Shown piece after piece: positions 1-4,728 of a stretch of 6,106 nt of DNA (within the stretch, counting starts at the first letter, position 1; every line of letters starts with the position of its first letter). The notes under the pieces are model-generated. The model was not told the origin of the DNA. It saw only the letters and a program-made list of their open reading frames with translations, and made no database searches. Source of the DNA: Planctomycetota bacterium (GTDB lineage: Bacteria; Planctomycetota; UBA1135; GCA-002686595); the NCBI GenBank assembly GCA_022447405.1, contig JAKVCE010000141.1, forward strand, positions 1 to 6,106. The letters are read 5' to 3'. The translations under genes were made by a program, and so were the position numbers.

Positions 1-138
1 GCCCTCCGCCGTGGCGCCAGCGAAGTTTGCGTCTCCTCGCGCGAGCTCGACGCGCATGAACGTGGAGAAGAGCGCGAGCGCGGAGAGGGCGAGGAGGACT
101 CGCCAGCGCCTCAGTCTGTTCGTGCTAGCGCCTTCCAA
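1..138 (-). CDS. N-terminal fragment of an unidentified, probably membrane-anchored or exported protein (runs off the left edge)
   Basis: An uninterrupted frame of 46 codons enters from the left edge. It starts most plausibly at the TTG at 138-136, 7 nt after the stop of the preceding minus-strand gene, with AGGGA (147-143) just upstream as a weak Shine-Dalgarno at short spacing. The fragment begins with a short polar stretch and an Arg-rich patch (LRRWR, residues 9-13). A hydrophobic run follows (about residues 14-27, VLLALSALALFSTF), then polar residues. That is the pattern of a signal peptide or N-terminal membrane anchor. Third codon positions are strongly G/C, like the neighbouring genes. 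There is no ATG before the hydrophobic run, so a TTG (or the CTG nine codons in) must serve if the gene is real. Position and spacing suggest co-transcription with the upstream small membrane protein. No family is recognisable from 46 residues. Confidence 0.5.
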   Translation of the reverse strand, partial: MEGASTNRLRRWRVLLALSALALFSTFMRVELARGDANFAGATAEG

Positions 139-145
139 AGGGTCC

Positions 146-502
146 CTAAGCGTCCTCGTCAGTGTCGATGACCTCCACGTCCACCACCCGCGTGCCAGAC
201 CTCTTACGGACGATCTTGGTCATCTTGAGGCGAGCCTCAGAGTCCTTGGAGCCGTTGACGCGGGTGGAGAAGAGGTCGGTGAGGAGCGCGATGATCCACA
301 GGGCCAGGTAAGCGCCCTCTAGTCCGCCGCCCTCGTTCTGGGCGTAGGCGTAGGCGAGGGTCGTCCAGGGCAGGAAGATGAACCCGAGGAAGGGCCACAG
401 GTTCAGCTGGTAGGCATCGCCTAGGTAGTCGCTCGTCAGGAAGAGCACGAAGATGGCTAGGCGGGGCCCTAGGAACATCAGGCAGCCGAGGCAGCACTTC
501 AT
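146..502 (-). CDS. Small three-helix membrane protein with an acidic C-terminal tail, function unknown
   Basis: This 118-residue protein is largely hydrophobic in its first 80 residues, with likely membrane helices at about 4-23, 34-54 and 63-80. It begins with a Cys-rich MKCCLGC segment. Residues 36-54 carry the motif WPFLGFIFLPWTTLAYAYA, and a Gly-rich loop (NEGGG, 56-60) follows. From memory, this WPxLGxIFLPWTTLAY pattern recurs in short hypothetical membrane proteins of many bacteria, but I cannot attach a function or a family number. The tail (82-118) is soluble: a basic segment (KMTKIVRKRSGTR, 93-105), then an acidic end (EVIDTDEDA). Start: ATG at 502, with only a weak AGG close upstream. 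It is transcribed away from the DMT transporter and appears to lead into the TTG-initiated gene 7 nt downstream. Coding is supported by length, the hydrophobicity pattern and G/C-rich third positions. The overlapping minus-strand frame at 716-237 is Arg/Pro-rich shadow. Confidence 0.82.
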   Translation of the reverse strand: MKCCLGCLMFLGPRLAIFVLFLTSDYLGDAYQLNLWPFLGFIFLPWTTLAYAYAQNEGGGLEGAYLALWIIALLTDLFSTRVNGSKDSEARLKMTKIVRKRSGTRVVDVEVIDTDEDA

Positions 503-595
503 GGCCTGAGTGTAAGCGAGCGCGCTTTCTTGGAGGGAGTGGTTCGTCCAAGGATGTGCTTCGATACCTTCTCCTAGGCAAAAGCAGCTGACCTG
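503..595. promoter_or_regulatory. Divergent intergenic spacer with a 6-bp dyad (CTTGGA-12-TCCAAG, 529-552)
   Basis: This 93-nt gap separates two divergently transcribed genes, so both promoters should lie here or overlap it. The only clear structure is an inverted repeat, CTTGGA at 529-534 and TCCAAG at 547-552, with a 12-nt spacer. The repeat is centred about 38 nt from the minus-strand start and 55 nt from the plus-strand start. Such a dyad could be an operator, but 6-bp arms occur by chance fairly often. No convincing sigma-70 -35/-10 pair was found in either direction. There is no good Shine-Dalgarno directly before the ATG at 596. Confidence 0.3.
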
Positions 596-1528
596 ATGAA
601 CCTCGAACTCCCCGCCATAGCCGCGCTCTTCTCCGCCTGCACCTGGGGGCTAGGGTCGCTGCTCTTCCGTCGAGTTCTCGCCGAGCCAGACCCCGCTCGG
701 AGGCCTGGGGCCGCATCGGCCTGCATGATCAAGAACGTCACGGCGTGCACAGCCTTCTTGGGGGTCTGGGCGATCGTCGGGGGCGCCTTCCCTGAGCCTG
801 GCTCTCTCACTTGGCTCGCGTGGAGCGGCGTCATCGGGTTCGCGATCGGCGACGCGCTCTACTTCGGCGCGGTCGCGCGGTGCGGGGTGCAGGTGACCGG
901 CGTCGTCGCGCAGCTCAACGTCCCCACCGCGGCGATCTTGTCTTGGGCCTTCCTGGGTGAGGATCTGAGCGCACAAGAGATCGGTTCGATGGCGCTCGTC
1001 TTAGGTGGCGCGACGCTCGTGATCCTGGACAAACCCAAGGCCGAGGCCGAGTCCATCGGTCTCAAGCGACACGGCGTCTACCTCGCGCTCTCTTGCGCCG
1101 TCTGCCAGGGAGCTGGAGTCATGCTCGGTCATGGCGGGATGATCGGGGTGGAGGTGGTGCCTGGGACGGTCATCCGCCTCTTCGCGGGCGTGGTAGGAGC
1201 CTTCGTGCTCGCAGGGATCTTCGACCTCGGGGCGCGCTTGGGCAGGCGCAGCGGCGGTGAGACAGCAGCGCTCGTTCGCCCTCTCAAGCACCCCGAGATC
1301 ATGAAGCGCCTGCTCTTCGCAGCGCTCATCGCCTCGGTGATCAACCTCTTGCCTTACCACTTCGCGGTCCGGGAGCTGCGTGGCGGCATCAGCGCCGTCC
1401 TCTTCGCGACCGCGCCGCTCTTCACCCTGCCGCTCGGGCCGCTCTTTGGTGAGCGCCACGGGTGGCGCGCTGTCGCAGGGACCCTCGTCGGCTTCCTCGG
1501 CGTCGCGGGGATCTTGTCCGCTGCCTGA
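596..1528 (+). CDS. DMT-superfamily transporter, two EamA domains (putative metabolite exporter/permease)
   Basis: This 310-residue protein is predicted to be an inner-membrane permease of the drug/metabolite transporter superfamily. The length and ten-helix layout fit the family. The first EamA repeat covers about residues 5-145, ending in LNVPTAAILSWAFLGEDLS (108-126) and a GGATLVIL helix (137-144). The second covers about 160-308 and ends in the equivalent SAVLFATAPLFTLPLGPLFGE segment (266-286) and LVGFLGVAGIL (298-307). A polar linker with KPKAEAES (146-153) joins the halves, and a longer cytosolic loop lies at about 212-235. A proline/charged loop at 29-37 lies between helices 1 and 2. 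The substrate cannot be read from sequence: family members move amino acids, nucleotides, sugars or drugs. The start is the ATG at 596, which gives the usual short N-terminus before helix 1. No strong ribosome site precedes it. The gene converges with the radical SAM gene 14 nt downstream. Confidence 0.9.
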   Translation: MNLELPAIAALFSACTWGLGSLLFRRVLAEPDPARRPGAASACMIKNVTACTAFLGVWAIVGGAFPEPGSLTWLAWSGVIGFAIGDALYFGAVARCGVQVTGVVAQLNVPTAAILSWAFLGEDLSAQEIGSMALVLGGATLVILDKPKAEAESIGLKRHGVYLALSCAVCQGAGVMLGHGGMIGVEVVPGTVIRLFAGVVGAFVLAGIFDLGARLGRRSGGETAALVRPLKHPEIMKRLLFAALIASVINLLPYHFAVRELRGGISAVLFATAPLFTLPLGPLFGERHGWRAVAGTLVGFLGVAGILSAA

Positions 1529-1542
1529 GCCGTTGAGCTCGT

Positions 1543-2952
1543 TCAGCGCGCGTAGGCGCGCTGGGCGAAGACGAGGGAGAGGTAGGGGACCATCGTCAGC
1601 TTGTTCGGGATCAGCTTGAAGATCCGCCACAGGCGCTTCGGCTTCATGTAGAAGCGCCTATAGGCCGTCTTGCGCAGCTTGAAGATCTCGTCCTCTTGGA
1701 CCTCGGAGAGGTTGATGTCGGTCTGGTAGGGCTCATAAGCGGACCAGTCGTTCGGCAGCTCGTAGCCTGCGTGCTCGACCTCATCGAAGAGCTCTGTCCC
1801 CTTGAAGGGGATGACGCGGAAGAAGGCCGCCGTGTGGAAAGAGCTCTCTGCAGCCCAGTCGATGGTGGAGCGCATTTCCTCCTCCGTCTCCGAGGGGAAG
1901 CCGAGCATGAAGGCGCCGTGGACGAGGATCCCCTGGTCGGCGATGAAGTCGACGATCTTCTTCACCTTGTCGATCTTCAGGCGCTTCTTCATCACCTTCT
2001 GGATGCGCGGGCTCGCGCTTTCCACGGCGACCATGCAGCGGTACATCCCAGCCTCTTTGAGCAGGAGCACGAGCTCCTCGTCGAGGATGTCGCCGCGGAA
2101 ACCGTTGGGGAAGGTGAGCTTGAGGTCGTAGCCGCGCTCGATGATGCCGCGCGCGATGCCCTTCGCGCGCTCCGCCCTGAGGTTGAAGATGTCGTCCATG
2201 AAGACGAGCTCTTTCACGCCGTACTTGGTGACCAAGAGGTCGATCTCCTCGAGGACGTCCTCAGCCGAGCGCTCGCGGAAGAGCTTGCCGTAGGAGTTGT
2301 GGCAGTAGGTGCAGCGCCAGGGGCAGGCGCGCGATGAGAACATCGTCGCGAACTCTCGGTGGGCGTAGATCACGCCGCCGCGGGGGATCGCGTGGTACTT
2401 CTCGTGGTCGACGAGGTCCCAGGCTGGATGGGGGAGGCTGTCGAGGTCTTTCGGTGCGGCGCGGTCGAGCTCTGTGCGCAGGGCGCCCGTCTCATCGCGC
2501 CAGCTGAGGCCCGCGCAGTCCGTGTAGTCACGCCTGCCGTCGCGGATCCCGTCGAGGAGCTCGCAGAAGGTCTCCTCGCCCTCGCCGCGTACGACAAAGT
2601 CGACCGCGGGGTCTGCCATGACGTCCTCGGCGGCGACGCTAGGGTGCGGACCGCCGCAGACGATCTTGGTCTCAGGGAGCCGGCGCTTCATCTCGCGCGC
2701 GAGCTCGTGCATGCAGCCGGCCTCGTAGGTCATGGCCGAGAGCCCGATCACGTCTGGCTGCAGCGCCTCGAGGGCGTCGGCGGCGTCTTCGACGCTCCAG
2801 CGCTCGACCTTCATGTCGAGGATGTGCTGGTCCGTGTGCCCGTGCTCACGCGCGGAGGCAGCCAGGCTCATGATCCCCAGGGGGTGGACGTGGGTCAGCT
2901 GGGTGTAGGGGTGGTAGGTCTGTACCAGCGCGGTGCGGAAGGTGCGAATCAT
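1543..2952 (-). CDS. Radical SAM protein with B12-binding-like N-terminal domain (first of a divergent pair)
   Basis: This 469-residue protein is a predicted cytosolic radical SAM enzyme of the architecture annotated as 'B12-binding domain-containing radical SAM protein'. The N-domain (about 5-140) is Rossmann-like: a first strand TALVQ (7-11), the helix motif PLGIMSLAASAREHGH (24-39), a strand ending ILD (44-46), PDVIGLSAMT (66-75), KIVCGGPHPS (96-105) and VVRGEGEETF (120-129). A linker (DSLPHPAWDLVD, 171-182) leads to the radical SAM core. There, C210, C214 and C217 form CX3CX2C to bind the 4Fe-4S cluster that cleaves SAM, followed by FMDD (251-254), AVESAS (309-314) and MLGFPSET (349-356). 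A basic C-terminal extension (about 385-469) is not assigned. The cobalt-ligand motif DxHxxG is absent: D46 is followed by MKVER, so B12 use is uncertain. ATG 2952 is chosen because the first strand begins right after it. No clear ribosome site is visible. The substrate is unknown; such proteins act as methyltransferases, cyclases or oxidoreductases in lipid, cofactor and natural-product pathways. Confidence 0.9.
   Translation of the reverse strand: MIRTFRTALVQTYHPYTQLTHVHPLGIMSLAASAREHGHTDQHILDMKVERWSVEDAADALEALQPDVIGLSAMTYEAGCMHELAREMKRRLPETKIVCGGPHPSVAAEDVMADPAVDFVVRGEGEETFCELLDGIRDGRRDYTDCAGLSWRDETGALRTELDRAAPKDLDSLPHPAWDLVDHEKYHAIPRGGVIYAHREFATMFSSRACPWRCTYCHNSYGKLFRERSAEDVLEEIDLLVTKYGVKELVFMDDIFNLRAERAKGIARGIIERGYDLKLTFPNGFRGDILDEELVLLLKEAGMYRCMVAVESASPRIQKVMKKRLKIDKVKKIVDFIADQGILVHGAFMLGFPSETEEEMRSTIDWAAESSFHTAAFFRVIPFKGTELFDEVEHAGYELPNDWSAYEPYQTDINLSEVQEDEIFKLRKTAYRRFYMKPKRLWRIFKLIPNKLTMVPYLSLVFAQRAYAR
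1544..1563. terminator. Perfect 8-bp GC hairpin at a convergent gene junction (possible bidirectional terminator)
   Basis: CAGCGCGC (1544-1551) and GCGCGCTG (1556-1563) are exact reverse complements around a 4-nt GTAG loop. The hairpin begins 16 nt after the transporter's stop. It also covers the last codons and stop of the minus-strand radical SAM gene (TCA at 1543-1545). In plus-strand RNA the stem can be extended by two U-G pairs and one G-C pair. There is no T-run on either side, so it is not a textbook intrinsic terminator. In GC-rich genomes such hairpins may still stop transcription or protect 3' ends. The repeat may also partly reflect the Arg/Ala codons of the protein end (RAYAR). 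Confidence 0.4.
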
Positions 2953-3129
2953 GGCGGCTCGGGCTGAGGTCCAGCCAAACCTGATGAGGCCTAAGTGTCA
3001 ACGGTGCCAGCGCAGGATTCGGGAGGTAGCGCCGCTCTTCATGTTTGAGGTCTGTGTGACTCGCGCAGTCCGGGGTCAGTCTGCTGATTGGTGAGCCCAC
3101 AACTGGACTCCCTCGAATAGGATCAGGTC
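2953..3129. promoter_or_regulatory. Divergent intergenic region between the two radical SAM genes
   Basis: This 177-nt gap separates the head-to-head radical SAM genes and must hold or overlap promoters for both. Short dyads are visible but weak: GGCTG (2962-2966) with CAGCC (2972-2976), which would form a small hairpin just upstream of the minus-strand start, and GACT-CGCGC-AGTC (3058-3070). No convincing -35/-10 pair, riboswitch-like fold or cobalamin-box-like element was recognised. Close to the plus-strand gene, an in-frame TAG (3118-3120) bounds the possible start upstream, and AGGA (3119-3122) serves as its ribosome site. Confidence 0.4.
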
Positions 3130-4641
3130 ATGGCCCGCGTCGCCTTCATCGTCACCACCTGCCACGAGTTCGAGGGGGTCAAGGTGCTCTCCAGCGTCCT
3201 CAAGACCGCGGGGCACCAGACGGACTGCTTCATCACGAGCGAGGAGCGGGACTTCGCGGGCGCCGTCTTGCGGTGGGCGCCAGATGTCATCGGGATCTAT
3301 GCGACCACGGGGCAGGAGGACTGGGCTCGCGAGCATGTGCTCGAGTGGAAGCGAGAGCTCCCGCACCTCAAGGTCGTGATGGGCGGGCCGCACCCCTCCT
3401 TCGACTCTGACGTCCTGCACGACGCCGAGTATGTGGACGCCATCACCAAGGGAGAGGCCGAGTACGCGATGCTGGACCTCGTCGAGGCCTGGGCCGCTGA
3501 TCGTTCGATCGCTGACATCGCGAACGTGGGATCGCTCCAGGACGGCGCGCCGCTCCTCAACCCGATCCGACCTGCGATCCAAGACCTAGACACGCTCCCC
3601 TTTCCGGACGTCGACCTCTTCTACAAGTACCCCTTCCTGCGCTCGAAGCGGGTCATGCAGGTCCACGCGAGCCGCGGCTGCCAGAACAACTGCACCTACT
3701 GCACGGTGCCGCGCATGAAGCGCGAGTGGGTGAGCGGCGCGAAGGGCGAGACCTTCAACCGCACGAAGTCGGTGGACTACCTCTGCGATGAGATGACTGA
3801 CATTCGCGCGCGCTACCCAGGCTTCCGGATGGTGAACTTCGGGGACGCGGCCTTGAACATGAGCCGCGGCTGGCTGGAGGAGTTCGCAGAGAAGTGGCCA
3901 GCCCGCGTCGGGCTGCCCTTCGCGTGCAACATCAACATCAACTACCTCGACGAGGAGGAGATCATCCAGCTGAAGCGCTCGGGCTGCGCCTCGGTGCAGT
4001 TCGGCCTCGAGTCCGGCAACGAGGACGTGCGCATGCGCGTCTATCGCAAGGGCTACACGGACAGCATGGTGGACGAGATCCCGCGCCTCTTGCGCAAGCA
4101 CCGGATCACCTTCCGGACGAACAACATCATGGGCTCACCCGCAGAGACCCTCGAGGACATGTTCAACACGGTGGAGGTGAACCGCCGCATCAAGCCGCAG
4201 GGCTGCACGGTCCTCATCTATCGCCCCTTCAAGTCCACCGAGCTCGGGCTCGAAGACTTTGAGGCGGGGCGGGTCGAGGAGTCGCGAGACATCGGCCCCT
4301 CGCTGCAGCTGGACTCACAGATGCGCCGAGACGACCTCCGCGAGGTCGTCAACCTCCAGAAGCTCTTCAACCTCGGGGTCTACCTCCCCTTCGGGCCGCA
4401 GCTCATCAAGCTCCTGATCCGGATGCCGAGGAACCCCCTCTACGACTTCACCCTCCTGGGCTTCCTCTGGTACCAGCACGCGGTGGTCTCGGGTTATGGG
4501 ATGCTCGATGACTTCAAGCTGGGCTGGAAGAACATCGGCCAGATCTTTGGGCGCAAGAAGGGCGGGACCCACGGCGTCAGGGACGCGGCCTCCAAGGCCC
4601 TCCTAGACACCATGGACGTGGGGAACGAGGCCGCGGTCTAG
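3130..4641 (+). CDS. Radical SAM protein with B12-binding-like N-terminal domain (second of a divergent pair)
   Basis: This 503-residue protein has the same architecture as its divergent neighbour and is probably a diverged paralogue. The N-domain (about 1-150) has strand RVAFIVTT (3-10), a helix ending in LKTAGHQTD (24-32), PDVIGIYATT (51-60) and KVVMGGPHPS (81-90). A DTLPFPDVDLF linker (154-164) follows. The radical SAM cluster motif is RGCQNNCTYC, with C184, C188 and C191 as CX3CX2C. Core landmarks are NFGDAALNM (236-244), FGLESGNEDV (291-300) and MGSPAET (334-340), which match FMDD, VESAS and GFPSET in the partner. Both have PFK-x-TEL after the core (here 366-371). The C-terminal extension (about 400-503) has hydrophobic and basic stretches (LIKLLIRMPR, 425-434; LLGFLWYQHAVV, 442-453) but no clear membrane helix or known domain. 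No DxHxxG cobalt ligand is seen. The start is well fixed: in-frame TAG at 3118-3120, AGGA at 3119-3122 and ATG at 3130. The reaction and substrate are unknown. Confidence 0.92.
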   Translation: MARVAFIVTTCHEFEGVKVLSSVLKTAGHQTDCFITSEERDFAGAVLRWAPDVIGIYATTGQEDWAREHVLEWKRELPHLKVVMGGPHPSFDSDVLHDAEYVDAITKGEAEYAMLDLVEAWAADRSIADIANVGSLQDGAPLLNPIRPAIQDLDTLPFPDVDLFYKYPFLRSKRVMQVHASRGCQNNCTYCTVPRMKREWVSGAKGETFNRTKSVDYLCDEMTDIRARYPGFRMVNFGDAALNMSRGWLEEFAEKWPARVGLPFACNININYLDEEEIIQLKRSGCASVQFGLESGNEDVRMRVYRKGYTDSMVDEIPRLLRKHRITFRTNNIMGSPAETLEDMFNTVEVNRRIKPQGCTVLIYRPFKSTELGLEDFEAGRVEESRDIGPSLQLDSQMRRDDLREVVNLQKLFNLGVYLPFGPQLIKLLIRMPRNPLYDFTLLGFLWYQHAVVSGYGMLDDFKLGWKNIGQIFGRKKGGTHGVRDAASKALLDTMDVGNEAAV

Positions 4642-4717
4642 GGTCTTCAGAGGGATTTCTCCAACACGGTGCGGTGTGGCGTCGTTCCAGATAACCTGCC
4701 ACCACCAGCCAAGACCC
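4642..4717. other. Intergenic spacer with weak inverted repeats
   Basis: This short gap follows the second radical SAM gene. GGGTCTT (4641-4647) and AAGACCC (4711-4717) are an exact 7-bp inverted repeat enclosing 63 nt, with the second arm touching the Shine-Dalgarno of the next gene. Inside it, CC(A)ACAC (4661-4667) can pair with GTGTGG (4674-4679) with one bulged A, but there is no T-run after it. Whether the MuiA-like gene is transcribed with the radical SAM gene or from its own promoter cannot be decided here. Confidence 0.25.
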
Positions 4718-4723
4718 AGGAGG
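4718..4723 (+). promoter_or_regulatory. Strong Shine-Dalgarno (AGGAGG) for the MuiA-family gene
   Basis: AGGAGG lies 5 nt before the ATG at 4729 and fixes that start. It is the best ribosome binding site in the window; the other genes have weak or moderate ones. Confidence 0.85.
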
Positions 4724-4728
4724 TCTCC

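Noticed and set aside
543..570. Possible sigma-70 promoter for the transporter (TTCGTC, 16 nt, TACCTT)
   Set aside because: Both boxes match the consensus only partly, and such matches arise easily by chance. Not supportable without start-site data.
237..716. 159-codon minus-strand open frame across the small membrane gene, the spacer and the start of the transporter
   Set aside because: The translation is dominated by Arg, Pro and Leu as expected of an antisense or shifted frame in GC-rich DNA. It overlaps two better-supported genes.
1001..1630. 209-codon minus-strand open frame opposite the transporter gene
   Set aside because: It is rich in Asp, Glu, Arg and Pro with no hydrophobic core or motif, and lies opposite a clear ten-helix permease. 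It is a codon-structure shadow.
1696..2337. 213-codon plus-strand open frame opposite the minus-strand radical SAM gene
   Set aside because: Its Leu/Val/Asp/Glu/His-heavy composition mirrors the opposite strand. The opposite strand encodes CX3CX2C and other radical SAM motifs.
2359..2967. 202-codon plus-strand open frame opposite the N-domain of the same radical SAM gene
   Set aside because: The same kind of shadow: repetitive Val/Ala/Gly/Asp composition, no recognisable domain, and full overlap with a well-supported gene.
2953..3129. Cobalamin riboswitch or other structured leader between the radical SAM genes
   Set aside because: The domain name suggested looking for one, but no B12-box-like conserved core or extended helices were recognised, and the region is short for such an element on either side.
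3076..4101. Long minus-strand open frames (3076-3582 and 3586-4101) opposite the second radical SAM gene
   Set aside because: Both are low-complexity in charge and composition, lack start signals and oppose a protein with clear catalytic motifs.
4661..4679. Terminator hairpin after the second radical SAM gene
   Set aside because: The stem is only 6 bp with a bulged A and a 6-nt loop, and no T-run follows. Too weak to call.
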